A stretch of DNA of 64,000 bases from Kribbella jejuensis (GCF_006715085.1 NZ_VFMM01000001.1:3906001-3970000), one strand, 5' to 3'; numbered from the stretch's first letter, positions 28,433-38,539 are shown. Notes: generated from the letters alone by a model not told the origin. Translations and numbers: made by a program.

Positions 28433-29440
28433 TCAACTGCCCGTCGGTATAACCAGCTTTGCGTGGCCCTCGTCCTCCGGAACCACTTGACCACCCACCG
28501 CCTCTACCGCCCGGAGGTCGCCTGCTGTGAGCGACTGGCTGTCAAGCATCATCGTAGTGATGCGGGCTGCGGTCGCGGGATCCATTTCAAGACCTGTCAG
28601 CGTTTGCTGCCCAGCGGCCTCAGCGCGCCGGCGGGCAACGTCAGGTGACGTCCCTCGTACCGTGCCGCGCAACTCTGCATGTTCCTCTGGCGCGTAGCGC
28701 ATCAGGTCGATTGGCCGCCGAGATGCGCCGACTGAGACCACAGTGCTCAAGGCCGTTAGCCACAGGAGAAGCGCGTTAGGCGGGGGGATGTCGAGCAGCG
28801 TCGCCAGCTCGGTGGCGACCGGCACAAGTGCGGCAGCCGCACCTGAGAGATCAGCATGAAGGGAGACCCCTCGATCCAGGTAACAGACACTTCCGATCCG
28901 ATCCTGCAACGCGTGCGACGACAGAAGTTCGTTCAGCTCGGCCGCGTACATGCCGTCGCTCTCGTAGGCGAACACGCTGTAGTAGATCGGGAGTTCGCTC
29001 CACCTCGACCCATAGGCCTCGATGGTCTGGACGGCGCGACCGATGTATGCGTCACGGCGTAGCTGCATCACACTGTCGCAGTTGGCAACGACGCTGGGTA
29101 TATCCGCCGCGGTCAGATGCATCTTCACTTCGATCACGGCGACCACCCCTTCGGCGGGCACAACATCCCATCCATCCAGGGCGCTCTCGAAAAGAATTGG
29201 AGTGCGTAGTGCGTCGTAGATGATGACGTCTGCTTGTTTGCTCAGTCCGCCGTTCGCGTCGACCACGTGCCCTCTGGTGATGCCGAGCGAGCCCGGGAGC
29301 CGTTGCTTCAAGAACTTGGCCAAGACCTCCTCGGCAGCCCCTCCCTTCAGCTCAGCGCGCTTAGTTGCCAACCTGATCCTGGCCAGGTCCAGCTTCATAA
29401 TCTGGGCGGCATTCGCGATCAGGTCGGCGAGCTTGACCAC
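28433..29440 (-). CDS. DUF6602 protein, possible PD-(D/E)xK nuclease
   Basis: The GTG at 29440, 5 bases after AAGGAG, gives 335 residues. The DUF6602 region is RAELKGGAAEEVLAKFLKQRLPGSLGITRGHVVDANGGLSKQADVIIYDALRTPILF followed by GVVAVIEVKMHL. D71, E104 and K106 fit a restriction-type nuclease core. The second half is helical. DUF6602 proteins are common in defence islands, but the biochemical activity is not established. It stands alone here, between the broken gene and an acetyltransferase. Confidence 0.72.
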   Translation of the reverse strand: MVKLADLIANAAQIMKLDLARIRLATKRAELKGGAAEEVLAKFLKQRLPGSLGITRGHVVDANGGLSKQADVIIYDALRTPILFESALDGWDVVPAEGVVAVIEVKMHLTAADIPSVVANCDSVMQLRRDAYIGRAVQTIEAYGSRWSELPIYYSVFAYESDGMYAAELNELLSSHALQDRIGSVCYLDRGVSLHADLSGAAAALVPVATELATLLDIPPPNALLLWLTALSTVVSVGASRRPIDLMRYAPEEHAELRGTVRGTSPDVARRRAEAAGQQTLTGLEMDPATAARITTMMLDSQSLTAGDLRAVEAVGGQVVPEDEGHAKLVIPTGS

Positions 29441-29635
29441 TTGGTCTCCTTGCGGGTTTGTATGACCTGGCGCGGCGCCGAGGTCGCCGATGAATCTGTG
29501 AGCCGCGATACGTCGAGGGTAAGCGCTGACGCGTAACCACATTCGGCACGGAGGCCCACGCACTTGAGGGGCCGATCCGTACGACAGCCAGACTGTGAGT
29601 TTGACCTGCTGCTGGCGGTCCGGCGTTTCCGCCGG

Positions 29636-30118
29636 TCAGGACCGTACGGACTCAAACAGGTTGGCTGGCGGCCGCGCGCCCTCGGCGCGGCGGCCGGCGG
29701 CGTCTTCGTGGTCGTGTTCGTTCCAACCGAGTCGTCGCCAGAAGCCGTCGGAGGTCGCGTCCAGCGACAGCGCAAGCAGCGGTCCGGGAAATGCCTCCTC
29801 GAGCATGGCGACTACGGCCCGCCCGATGCCGCGACAGCCGCGACGCAGGTCCTCACGTACCTCAAGGAGATGGATCTCGGTCGCCCCACCGACGGGGACG
29901 CGTCGGGTGGGGTACGCCACGCCAACGAGGGAGCGCGTTTTGACCTGGGCCCGGGCGACCTCCCCCATTGCTGCGTCCGTGACGCTGCACCAGACAGCAG
30001 GGCTCTTGGCAGAGCCAACCCACCAGTTGGGGTTGAAACCGCGGGTGTTGCCGAAGGGCTTCTGCACCCACCGGGCGGATTGGGCAGCGGAGTCGATCAG
30101 CGTCATTTCGAGGTGCAC
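29636..30118 (-). CDS. GNAT-like N-acetyltransferase
   Basis: From the GTG at 30118 the product has 160 residues. The acetyl-CoA region reads THEIHLLEVREDLRRGCRGIGRAVVAMLEEAFPG-like (residues about 85-120), with a late FWRRLGWNEHDHED segment typical of the GNAT C-terminus. The R-x-x-G-x-G/A loop is partly degenerate (RRGCRGIG). The substrate is unknown. In-frame sequence upstream of 30118 is arginine-rich and looks non-coding. Confidence 0.65.
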   Translation of the reverse strand: MHLEMTLIDSAAQSARWVQKPFGNTRGFNPNWWVGSAKSPAVWCSVTDAAMGEVARAQVKTRSLVGVAYPTRRVPVGGATEIHLLEVREDLRRGCRGIGRAVVAMLEEAFPGPLLALSLDATSDGFWRRLGWNEHDHEDAAGRRAEGARPPANLFESVRS

Positions 30119-30509
30119 GGTAGCGATCCTGACATCTGAACTCGCAGTCCGCGACGCCCGGGCCCTCCGCATCCTCATGTCCCGCTCTGCTGGTCGCCTT
30201 GGCCGCTCCAGCCCTGGCAGAGGGATGACATCGGGGACGCTGACTATGATGATCAGACTGCGCCTCTCACCCCGCGGTGAGTCGCCCTCCCGTGACACGG
30301 TTCGTGACGCGAACTGGAGTCAACTCGTGCGGGCAGAGGTGTCCAAATGAGGCCTGAGCGGCACTCCTGACGCCTAGAGATGGCCAAGTCGAAGCCATCG
30401 CGCAGCCTAGCTGTCCGCAGGTCGTGAGTTCGAGAGTTGTGGGCAGACCGGACAGAGTCGCGGTTTCTTCGATGCGCGAACTGTGATCAGATCGATCGAG
30501 AGGTGACCT
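30119..30509. other. 390-bp gap between divergent genes
   Basis: Both starts point outward from this stretch, so it should hold two promoters. No coding frame is credible and no clear operator stands out. Confidence 0.4.
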
Positions 30510-31640
30510 ATGCCCGCTGTCTGTGCCTTCTGCGGTCGCGCCGGCAAGCTGACCGGTGAGCATGTCTTCGGTGATTGGGTGGGCAGGATCGGGCTGGGAC
30601 GGGATCCGGTGCCGCACGGTGCCGGCCGGTTGAACCGCGTCGGGCGTGAGCTGGGAGTCCGCAGCCCCTTCGGTCAGAAGGTGCGGGACGTGTGCGGTGA
30701 GTGCAATCACGGCTGGATGAGCCGTCTCGAGTCCATCGCTCAGCGCGTGCTGACGCCCATGATCCTCGGACAACCCGGCACGATCGCCGTCGCAGATCAA
30801 GGGCCGATCGCGGCCTGGGTCCAGAAGACCGCACTTACGGCCATGCTGGTGTCCTCGGAGGAGGAGCGACAGAACGGTTACGGACTTCCGGCTTCGGAGT
30901 ATCGAGCACTGCACGACCTGCGCGACGACCAAAATCCCTTGGCGGCCAGCCAGTTCTGGGTCGGACGCTATCAAGGCACTCGCCTCGCGGCGGCTCGGGT
31001 CACACCCCTCGTGGTGCATGTCGACGGTCTATCGGACCCGGATCAGCCTCAGGGCTATGCAATGACAATCGCTCTGGGGCAGCTAGTACTCCAAGGCTTG
31101 CGTTTCACAACACCAAGTCTGGAAGTGCAGATGGATACCGGCCTTGAGCTACCCCAGATCTGGCCTGCCACTGAGCCTGCTGTCTGGCCGGATGGACTTC
31201 CTCTGGACGATGCGACCTTTCTCGGATTCGCTGGCGGTAAGGACTTCCGCTCGAGCGATCAGCGCATTCAGCTGCGAGCATGGCGCCCAGCCACGGAGCT
31301 GGCACCGAGCCGACTCGCCGGTGGCATGGTTGAGCTACCGACCGCCTGCGGCAAGCACAGTACGTTTTACCCCGCCGCGCTCGTTCATGAGGCGATGCGG
31401 GGCCGGTTCTCCGCCTTCACGTTGTCGTGTGCCTGTTCGACCCACTACTTGATCGTGACAGAGCCAGACGGCGCACGCTGCAAGGCGGCGGCCACGGCAG
31501 AGCTGATTTCGGAGCTCTATCAGGCATTGCCAGGCTATGAGGATGAGATTCCGAGCGAAGACGGTGCGTTCAAGCGCAAGCGTCTGACACCTTCAAGTCC
31601 CGTCCCGACCCGGGATGGCGCCCCGCCAAACGCCAGCTGA
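30510..31640 (+). CDS. Zinc/HNH-like protein of unknown function
   Basis: This 376-residue protein starts with a treble-clef arrangement: VCAFCGRAGKLTGEHVFGDWV (C5, C8, H18) and VCGECNHGWMSRLE (C62, C65, N66, H67). This fits an HNH-type finger, with EHVF as the first His motif and CNHGW as the second part. The remaining 300 residues have no recognisable domain. GAGGTG precedes the ATG. Proteins of this layout occur as lone genes in defence islands; nuclease activity is a guess. Confidence 0.65.
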   Translation: MPAVCAFCGRAGKLTGEHVFGDWVGRIGLGRDPVPHGAGRLNRVGRELGVRSPFGQKVRDVCGECNHGWMSRLESIAQRVLTPMILGQPGTIAVADQGPIAAWVQKTALTAMLVSSEEERQNGYGLPASEYRALHDLRDDQNPLAASQFWVGRYQGTRLAAARVTPLVVHVDGLSDPDQPQGYAMTIALGQLVLQGLRFTTPSLEVQMDTGLELPQIWPATEPAVWPDGLPLDDATFLGFAGGKDFRSSDQRIQLRAWRPATELAPSRLAGGMVELPTACGKHSTFYPAALVHEAMRGRFSAFTLSCACSTHYLIVTEPDGARCKAAATAELISELYQALPGYEDEIPSEDGAFKRKRLTPSSPVPTRDGAPPNAS

Positions 31641-31976
31641 CGCGATCTGTACGCCTTCCCGGCTCGCGCGGCGCATCGCCTTGGCCGCACACGAGTCGGT
31701 CCGCTACGACGTGATCGGCGCCACGACTGGGCTGAGGCTATAGATCGCCGAATTGACGCAGGAGCCACCTACCAGCAGCCCGCGATCGGGCAGTCTGGAG
31801 CAGTGCGAGTCACGCGTAGAGGTTGTCAAGTCGCGAACGTCGGAGCAGTGTGGCGGAGTGCGCGATTACCTCGAGGAGCTAGCGGAGCTCAGCCGGATGC
31901 GGGAACGTCTGCGAGCAATCCGTGAGAGGAAGTGCGAGCCGAAGTCGAACCAAAACCCGCGATACCTGGCGGTCAA
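31641..31976. other. 336-bp gap left of the IS256-like element
   Basis: A plus-strand frame (31753-31995) has biased but unconvincing composition and runs into the insertion sequence. The missing half of the MBL protein interrupted on the other side of the element is not found here on either strand. Confidence 0.4.
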
Positions 31977-33372
31977 GTCCCTGGGAGTGGTGTAGTGCTG
32001 CGTGATCCTGGGGCTGGGTTTAGGCGGTGAGTGCTGGGAGGTCGTCGGTGTCGATGTCAGGTTGGGTGTTGATGGTGGTCAGTCGTGGGCGGGCGAGAAC
32101 GTCGAGCCCGAGGTAGCGCCGTCCTTCGGCCCATTCGTCGGTTTGTTCGGCCAGGACGGCGCCGACGAGGCGAACGATGGCGTCGCGGTTGGGGAAGATC
32201 CCGACCGCGTCGGTGCGGCGCCGGATCTCCTTGTTCAAGCGTTCAGCGGGGTTGTTCGACCAGATCTGTGTCCACACGTCTTTCGGGAAGCTGGTGAACG
32301 CGAGCACGTCCTCGCGCGCCGTGGCGAGGTGGTCGGCGACAGCGGGGAGCTTCTCGCCGACGTAGTCGAGCAGCCGGTCGAACTGGGCCTGGACCGCGGC
32401 CGCGTCGGGCTGGTCGTAGACCGAGTGCAGCATCGCCTTCACGGCCGGCCACATGCTCTTGGGACAGATACCCATCAGGTTCGCGGCGTAGTGCGTTCTG
32501 CAACGCTGCCAGCCGGCGCCGGGCAGGTTCGCCGCGATCGCTTCCCGCAGACCGGCGTGCGCGTCGGAGGTGACCAGCCGGACGCCGGCCAGGCCGCGGG
32601 CAACCAGGTCGGCGAAGAACTCGTTCCAGGCCGGTCCAGTCTCGGACGTGGCCACGCGCAGGCCGAGGACTTCGCGGTGCCCGTCGCCGTTCACGCCGGT
32701 GGCCAGCAGTACGACGGCGTTGACGACCCGGCCGCCTTCGCGGACCTTCATCGTCAACGCGTCGGCGGCCACGAACGTGAACGGGCCGGATGCGTCCAGC
32801 GGCCGGTGCCGGAAGTCCTCCACGATCGCGTCCAGGTCGGCGGCCATCCTGCTCACCTGGGACTTCGACAGTGAGTCGATGCCGAGGGTCTTGACCAGCT
32901 TGTCCATCCGCCGGGTGGACACGCCGGCCAGGTAGCAGTCGGCCACGACGGTGATCAGGGCCGACTCGGCGCGTTTGCGGCGCTCCAGCAGCCACTCCGG
33001 GAAGTACGTGCCCTTGCGCAGTTTCGGGATCGCGACGTCGGCGGTCCCGACCCGGGTGTCGAGATCGCGGTGCCGGTAGCCGTTGCGCTGCGCGACACGG
33101 CCCGGGGCGGGTCGTCCCCACTCGGCGCCGACCACCGCGTCGGCATCGGCCGACAGCAACGCGTTGATGATCGACTGCAACAGCGAACGCATCAAATCAG
33201 GCGACGCCTCGGCGAGCGCCTCGCCAAGCAGACCGGCAGGGTCGACAATGTGTGGTGCGGTCATCGTGATGGTCCTCGAGGATTCTGTGGAAGGTTGACT
33301 CGAAGGATCACGCGGTGACCGCTTCCTCGTCCACGACGAGCTCGGCGACCGCGCTACACCACTATCAGGGAC
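31977..33372 (-). mobile_element. IS256-family insertion sequence
   Basis: Inverted repeats GTCCCTGGGAGTGGTGTAG at 31977 and, reversed, GTCCCTGATAGTGGTGTAG ending at 33372 enclose one intact transposase gene. The right end cuts an MBL-fold gene. No matching target duplication is visible, so later deletion on the left is likely. Confidence 0.85.
32020..33264 (-). CDS. IS256-family (mutator-type) transposase
   Basis: This 414-residue DDE transposase has the family blocks [77 protein letters not shown] (first Asp), [15 protein letters not shown] (second Asp), [14 protein letters not shown] and [37 protein letters not shown] (Glu). Full length and probably active. Confidence 0.95.
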   Translation of the reverse strand: MTAPHIVDPAGLLGEALAEASPDLMRSLLQSIINALLSADADAVVGAEWGRPAPGRVAQRNGYRHRDLDTRVGTADVAIPKLRKGTYFPEWLLERRKRAESALITVVADCYLAGVSTRRMDKLVKTLGIDSLSKSQVSRMAADLDAIVEDFRHRPLDASGPFTFVAADALTMKVREGGRVVNAVVLLATGVNGDGHREVLGLRVATSETGPAWNEFFADLVARGLAGVRLVTSDAHAGLREAIAANLPGAGWQRCRTHYAANLMGICPKSMWPAVKAMLHSVYDQPDAAAVQAQFDRLLDYVGEKLPAVADHLATAREDVLAFTSFPKDVWTQIWSNNPAERLNKEIRRRTDAVGIFPNRDAIVRLVGAVLAEQTDEWAEGRRYLGLDVLARPRLTTINTQPDIDTDDLPALTA

Positions 33373-34045
33373 TCAACTGTTTCGGTCGCCGGATTGGCTC
33401 AAGACGACCCTGCGCGTCAAGGCCGCGCGCGGTCGCCGCCGGCATGCCCACAGGAAGCCCGTCGAACCGTCCTCGTTCGAGGCCCCCAATGTGATCACGA
33501 TGGTGATGGCTGATCAGAACCAGCCGGTCAGAGTCGCTCCTGAACTCCTCGATGCCGAAACCAGCGTCGAGCAGCAGGCTGGCTCCATCGCTGAAGGTCA
33601 CCCTGACTGCTGTGCCTCCATCGGAGCCGTCTGTCGCAGCGGCGATGTCGGAGAGACGAGCGCTCGTAATCATGGGCAGGTCGCGACCCGAGCCAATGGC
33701 GCGAGCCGACGCGGCGCTTCCCAGACGTTCAGCTTGAGGCAGCGGGTACCAGCCCGTGGCGCTGACACAGTCCTTCCCAAGGTCAAAGAGCGCGTCGCGA
33801 CCTTTATGGTGAGAATCGGTCCTGCACACGGCGATGGTGTACCGGAATTGCCCATTCATCTTGAAGTCGATGAATCGCACATGCTGAACGCTGCTGAAGG
33901 CCGTCCCCAACACCTCTGCCAACGCGCCCAGTGCTTCATGCCCGGGCTGAAGTACGGCACTTCGATGACCGTAAAGGAGCTGCTTGGCTCGGGCACGGGG
34001 TCCGAACCAAGGCTTACGGGTCATTTCAAACGTCGGACGTCCCAT
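33373..34045 (-). pseudogene. MBL-fold hydrolase, truncated by IS256-like element
   Basis: The ATG at 34045 follows GGAGGG, 17 bases after the helicase stop, so the two were one operon. The product reads VTFSDGASLLLDAGFGIEEFRSDSDRLVLISHHHRDHIGGLERGRFDGLPVGMP, with the metallo-beta-lactamase HxHxDH motif in the form HHHRDH, and stops where the insertion sequence begins. About 220 residues remain; the rest is missing from the other side. Association of an MBL protein with a Res-like helicase suggests a lost defence operon. Confidence 0.72.
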
Positions 34046-34061
34046 CCAGCCCTCCCGTGGG

Positions 34062-35531
34062 TCACTCCGACGCGGTTGGTGCAGTCGCTGGATGTTCCTC
34101 GTGCTCCCTCCGAATCGCATGGAGGACGGCATCGAGGTCGGCGGCGTCATAGCAGATGTGGTGGACCCAGTGCCCGTTACCACCCCAGGCGTTGACGGCT
34201 GCGACCCATCGGCGGGCGGCCGTCGCCTTAGCGTCGTCCTTCTCGTCCGGATCACCCTTGCCTTCGACAAGGATTCTCAGGCCGTTGTCGAGGCGGACGA
34301 CAAAGTCTGGCCGGTAGCGGTATGTGGTCCCGAAGTACAGGTACGGGATCTCAAGGAACAGCTTGTGGTTCTTCACCCAAGCCTCGACGTTCGGGTGTCC
34401 GTCGAGAACCGCGCAGATCCTTCGTTCCAGCCCAGAGTCGCATACCGCGTGGGATAGATGGCTCTTCTGGGTCGGTACGCAACGGTCGGTTGGTGAGTTG
34501 AAGTTGAGCCCATCTGTACTGCCGATCGGCTGGTACTCGTCGAGTGCGGGGAGGAACCGTTCGGGCCCTTCGCCGGGGCGAAGCGCCGCGGACAGTCGCT
34601 CGCGGATGACGGTTAGGTAACGAAGGTTGCATACTTCGCGCGGGTCGACGCCGTCGGAGTAGTCGATCTTTCCGCCGTTCCCGGTCGGGCGGACGACTCG
34701 CTCGGCGATGTTGAGGGCTTGTGGGAAGAGCCACGGCTTGCTGTACGGCTCGATGAGGCCAGCGGCGACGCGGAAGAGGAGCCGCTGAATGCGGAAGTTC
34801 TGGTAGGCGCGCTCGCGGTCCTGGGTGACGCCGCCCATGCCGGCGTGCGGAGTGCCGAGGTCGAACTCGACCCATGTCTCGGTTGGGTCGAACCGAGGCG
34901 TCACCCGGATAGGCTCGATCGCGTCGAGGTTGACGTCGAGTTTGTCCTGGATGTCCGGGACTATCTGGACGAGGCGCGGGAACTCGATGAGCCTGTCTTG
35001 CCGGTCACGGATGCTATGGACGTTGGTGTAGTCGGGCGGCGGGCTCGGCTTGCCGCCGCCGGCTTTTGCCATCGGCAGCAGTTGGAATGGGACCCCGTAG
35101 ATGTCGACGTATTCGGGCTGGCTCAGGTCGCTCATGCTGGAGCGGCGCAGCCTCCGGCCCACGACCTGCTCGCATAGGAGCTGGGATTGAAACGCCCGGA
35201 GGCCGAGGATCTGAGTCACGTTTCGTGCGTCCCATCCCTCGCTGAGCATCTGAACGGATATGAGGCATCGAACCTGCTCGCCTGGCTTGCCGATGCGGCC
35301 GACGGTGGCGACGATTTCGCGGGTCTGCTCTCCTGCACCGTCGCCCTCTCCTGCCTCGGCCTTCGCCAGCGCGTCAGAGTCGATCCGGACAGTAACCCGG
35401 TCGCCGGTTTTAGAGTTGACGAGCATCGGCGACGCCTCACCGAGTTCGGCAATGTGCTTCTCCAACAGCCGTGCAACGTTCGTGTCGTGCGCGATGACGA
35501 CCATCGCCGGAGGGAATACAGCGTCTCCCAA
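34062..35531 (-). pseudogene. Type III restriction Res-like helicase-nuclease, C-terminal part
   Basis: The remaining 489 residues include helicase domain 2 (RCLISVQMLSEGWDARNVTQILGLRAFQSQLLCEQVVGRRLRR) and a C-terminal nuclease-type region (TTYRYRPDFVVRLDNGLRILVEGKGDPDEKD, a PD-(D/E)xK-like D...E-x-K). The N-terminal helicase half with Walker A and DEAD box is absent. The frame stays open a little to the right but is then overlapped by the plus-strand gene at 35645. No mod methylase is nearby. The gene is a remnant. Confidence 0.8.
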
Positions 35532-35644
35532 GCCGGCGTCCGCCGCGGGGGCTACTACAGGGACCGAACCGAGAGTCCACCTTGTGTCAGCTAGTGAAGG
35601 GTGTGGATAGCAGTATGATCGTCCAGCCGCGAGGGGACGAGGGG

Positions 35645-36460
35645 ATGCTGACGAAATTGCGACGGTGGCTCAAAAAGAGACGAATCCTCGGGAGTGCGAT
35701 CAAGCTCGCCACGCTCCTCATGGTCGCCTCGATCTTGGCGATAGTCTTGGCTGGCCTGCTTCTGGGGAAGATGCTCACCCTCCAGACTGTGGCGTTTGCC
35801 GTTCTGGGTGCGATTTTGCAGTCAGCGTTTCTCGGCCTGGTCTATGAAGTATGGCTGCGCTCGGAAGTCGAAGACGCAACGCTAGAGAAGCTCGGCACTT
35901 CGAAAGATGTGAGAGAGCATGGGCTGATCAGACTGGATACAGAAGCTAAGATCGACTGGTCGTCGCTCCTTGAAGGAGCGCGAGAGCTCACGATCGTCGC
36001 TCGCAGACCGGAGGCGCTGATTGGCAACTTCGATGACTTCATCATGCGCTGCGCACGAGACGGGGCGCTAGAAGACTTTCGAGTCGCGATACCGGCTGAT
36101 CGATGGGAGGAGAGCCTGCCTTGGTGCGAGAAGTTTAAGGCAAGTTGGTCCGCAGCTGCTTCCGCATCCAGTTTTTTCGCAGTCAAGGTAGATGGATCGA
36201 CGCCATATGACATTTTGGCGACCGAGAGCCGTTCCATTCTGCTCCTGCATCCTGTCGTAAGTGCTCCCGGACTGGAGACTCTTAAATTGCTGGAGTTTCG
36301 CAAGCGGAACGAGGACGGCATTGGCGCGTGGTTGGCGCGTCAGAAAGACGTCGTCCTAAGCACGCCCGCCACATTCGGCTATTCCCCTCCAGTGTCGACC
36401 GCCACTCCAGAGATTCCGCCAGCGGATGTTGAATCGACGGATGAGGAGAAGCTCACATGA
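35645..36460 (+). CDS. Two-helix membrane protein coupled to a DUF262 gene
   Basis: The ATG at 35645 (GAGGGG just upstream) gives 271 residues. After a basic start (MLTKLRRWLKKRR) come two membrane helices (IKLATLLMVASILAIVLAGLLL and LQTVAFAVLGAILQSAFLGLVY), then a soluble domain (IDWSSLLEGARELTIVARRPEALIGNFDDFIMRCARDGALEDFRVAIPADRWEES) and an acidic, Pro/Thr-rich tail. The layout resembles a membrane-anchored sensor or effector. I cannot name the soluble domain. The stop overlaps the next start (ATGA). GC is lower than in the flanks. Confidence 0.75.
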   Translation: MLTKLRRWLKKRRILGSAIKLATLLMVASILAIVLAGLLLGKMLTLQTVAFAVLGAILQSAFLGLVYEVWLRSEVEDATLEKLGTSKDVREHGLIRLDTEAKIDWSSLLEGARELTIVARRPEALIGNFDDFIMRCARDGALEDFRVAIPADRWEESLPWCEKFKASWSAAASASSFFAVKVDGSTPYDILATESRSILLLHPVVSAPGLETLKLLEFRKRNEDGIGAWLARQKDVVLSTPATFGYSPPVSTATPEIPPADVESTDEEKLT

Positions 36461-38049
36461 GGCGATCGGTGGACTTCGTCCTGCAAATCTGGACGGCCGC
36501 AGATGCGATTCGGCGAATAACCAGTGGATATCTTGGTCTTCCCGACTTTCAACGTCGATTCGCGTGGTCGACGTCCGATGTCAAGGCGTTTCTGTCGACC
36601 GTCGTTGGCGGCCTTCCTTCTGGCACCGTTATGGTCGCTGAGAATCGGATGCTAAATGTCGCCCTGCGCGAGCTTGAGGGTGCGCCGCCACTGAGACAAG
36701 GAGCGGGAGAACTCCTCGCGCTGTTAGACGGGCAACAGCGCCTAACAGCGCTTCTGCATGCACTGCATGATATCGGCCCCGAGCAATACTTCGTGAATTT
36801 CGACGCCCTGCAAGGCGGCGTTGATGTGCTCGAGGACGATGTTGTCGTATCGAGGCGCCGCGGCAGTCGAGCAATTTCCGATAAGAGTGCTCTCGTTCCG
36901 TTCTCGGCACTACGCAATGACCATACGTTCTTCGCCTGGCTAGCGACGCATGCGAGGTCATCACGGACTCGAGAGTGGGGAGAGATATTCTCAGAGAGAT
37001 TGCAGGCCGCGGATGACTATCGCATCCCCGTGACCTATCTCGGTGGCGAACTTGGGCTCGCAACTGTTGCGCAGATCTTCGAGAGGACGAATAAGTGGGG
37101 ACAACGTCTTGATGCTTTCGATCTGCTGGTGGCGCGGGTCCGTGGAAGCGGATGGGGGCTTCGAGACGCTTGGGAGGAGGCTGGCAATAGATACCCTGCC
37201 ATAGGACGGGTCTTCGGCGACAATGGCCTTCCGACTATTTCCGCTATCGCGCTTCGCTCCATAGGCGAGGTCCGCAGGAACGCCGTATTGTCCTTGCCTC
37301 CTGCCCACGTGGAACAGCACTGGCTCGAGGCCGTCGAGGCTACGGCCAGCGTCGCCGAACTCCTCATAGGCGAGGGTGTGCGGAGGCCGGATCTACTCGC
37401 TTACGACACTGTCGCCACCGCAATGATTGCCGCTCGAATCGATGGCGCAAGCAACAGCCTGCTTAGGCACTATTATTGGCTAGCGTCAATGAACCGTTGG
37501 CATGAGGTTGCGTCCAACACTCGAGTCGTAAGCGACTATAGGCATATTTCGGTAGGAGAGGTCGACCCAACGATGCCTATAGAGCTCCCACCGGTTGAGG
37601 AGTTGGAAGCGAATACGAGACGGTCCAGTCGAGCACTCTGGGGAGCCATGGTGGGCGCGATGCTGACGGCCGAGCCACGTGATCTAGTTACCAGCGAGGT
37701 CGTTAGTTCCGCGCTACCCGAGGGGGAAGATACATGGGCGCTCGTTTCCCTAATTGCTGGTGGCGCCGCGTCTGAGACGTCGGCGGACGTCCCCGCGAGA
37801 TTGCGTACGGCGGCACAAGTGTTCGTGATGCCTGGAATAGGGAGTCGACTTCGTCGCTACGGCCTTATGCGAGTGTTGCGAGAGCGAGAGGCGCAACCTA
37901 CCCTTTTTGAGAACAGCCTAAAAGATGATCTCGCGAGTCAATTGTTGCCTGTGAGTACCAGCGCGCTGGAGCGCCAGCGACCCCGTGACATCATCAGAGA
38001 ACGGGCAGCGCGCATACGATCACTCGTCGAAAGGCGTATTGCATTCTAA
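36457..38049 (+). CDS. DUF262 (GmrS/ParB-like) protein
   Basis: This 530-residue protein has the DUF262 core: LPDFQRRFAWSTSDVKAFLSTVVGGLPSG (QRRFAW 32-37), LALLDGQQRLTALLH (DGQQRLT 91-97) and FERTNKWGQRLDAFDLLVAR. DUF262 is the NTP-dependent ParB-like domain of GmrSD type IV restriction enzymes and related defence proteins. The usual C-terminal DUF1524 HNH nuclease is not visible, so the effector may lie in the coupled membrane protein. The start overlaps that gene by 4 bases. Codon use is AT-richer than the chromosome. Confidence 0.82.
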   Translation: MRRSVDFVLQIWTAADAIRRITSGYLGLPDFQRRFAWSTSDVKAFLSTVVGGLPSGTVMVAENRMLNVALRELEGAPPLRQGAGELLALLDGQQRLTALLHALHDIGPEQYFVNFDALQGGVDVLEDDVVVSRRRGSRAISDKSALVPFSALRNDHTFFAWLATHARSSRTREWGEIFSERLQAADDYRIPVTYLGGELGLATVAQIFERTNKWGQRLDAFDLLVARVRGSGWGLRDAWEEAGNRYPAIGRVFGDNGLPTISAIALRSIGEVRRNAVLSLPPAHVEQHWLEAVEATASVAELLIGEGVRRPDLLAYDTVATAMIAARIDGASNSLLRHYYWLASMNRWHEVASNTRVVSDYRHISVGEVDPTMPIELPPVEELEANTRRSSRALWGAMVGAMLTAEPRDLVTSEVVSSALPEGEDTWALVSLIAGGAASETSADVPARLRTAAQVFVMPGIGSRLRRYGLMRVLREREAQPTLFENSLKDDLASQLLPVSTSALERQRPRDIIRERAARIRSLVERRIAF

Positions 38050-38178
38050 ATGCTCCGGAGGACTCAACCTGTCTCGCGGCCGTCGGAACTTCAGCAGTAG
38101 GCCTGTGCTGCTCATTGGCGTTGCATGAGGCAAGCGACTATCACCTGAGTCGGGCCAAGTTAGTTAGTGCGCACCGGT

Positions 38179-38405
38179 TCAGGTGATCTGGGGGAGTGCG
38201 TCGCGTACGTCGGTGGGCAGTAGGTCTTCGGCGGCGAGTAGTTGCTGGTCGGCGTGGATCTGGACGGTGCGGTAGCGGCGCGCGGTGGTAACGAACTTCT
38301 TGACCGACCAGCCGGTGCGGTCCCGATGAGCGGGTAATGGCCAGGGCAGCGAACGCGATGGTGCGGTGGGCGTCGATGGACTCGCGTTTGTGGGTGGTAC
38401 CACAA
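38179..38405 (-). pseudogene. IS1634/IS4-like transposase C-terminal fragment
   Basis: Two frames together give the end of an IS1634-type transposase: HKRESIDAHRTIAFAALAITR, then GWSVKKFVTTARRYRTVQIHADQQLLAAEDLLPTDVRDAL. They are out of frame with each other, and the rest of the gene is absent. Confidence 0.65.
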
Positions 38406-38539
38406 CGACCCCGATGCCCGCCGGCCAGGCAGCGTCTACCAGCAGCTGCGCGGCCAGCTCGCCGCGTTGAAGCTGCACGCCGCGGCCGAGCATCTCCCGT
38501 CGGTGCTCGCGGCCGACGAGGCCGAAGGCTGGTCGCCCC

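Noticed and set aside
29523..29538. CTGACGCGTAACCACA, a possible tenth copy of the element palindrome
   Set aside because: It keeps the left arm but not the GTCA right arm, so it is a half-match expected by chance.
31753..31995. An 80-codon plus-strand frame left of the IS256-like element
   Set aside because: It ends inside the insertion sequence's terminal repeat, has no ribosome site and shows no family features.
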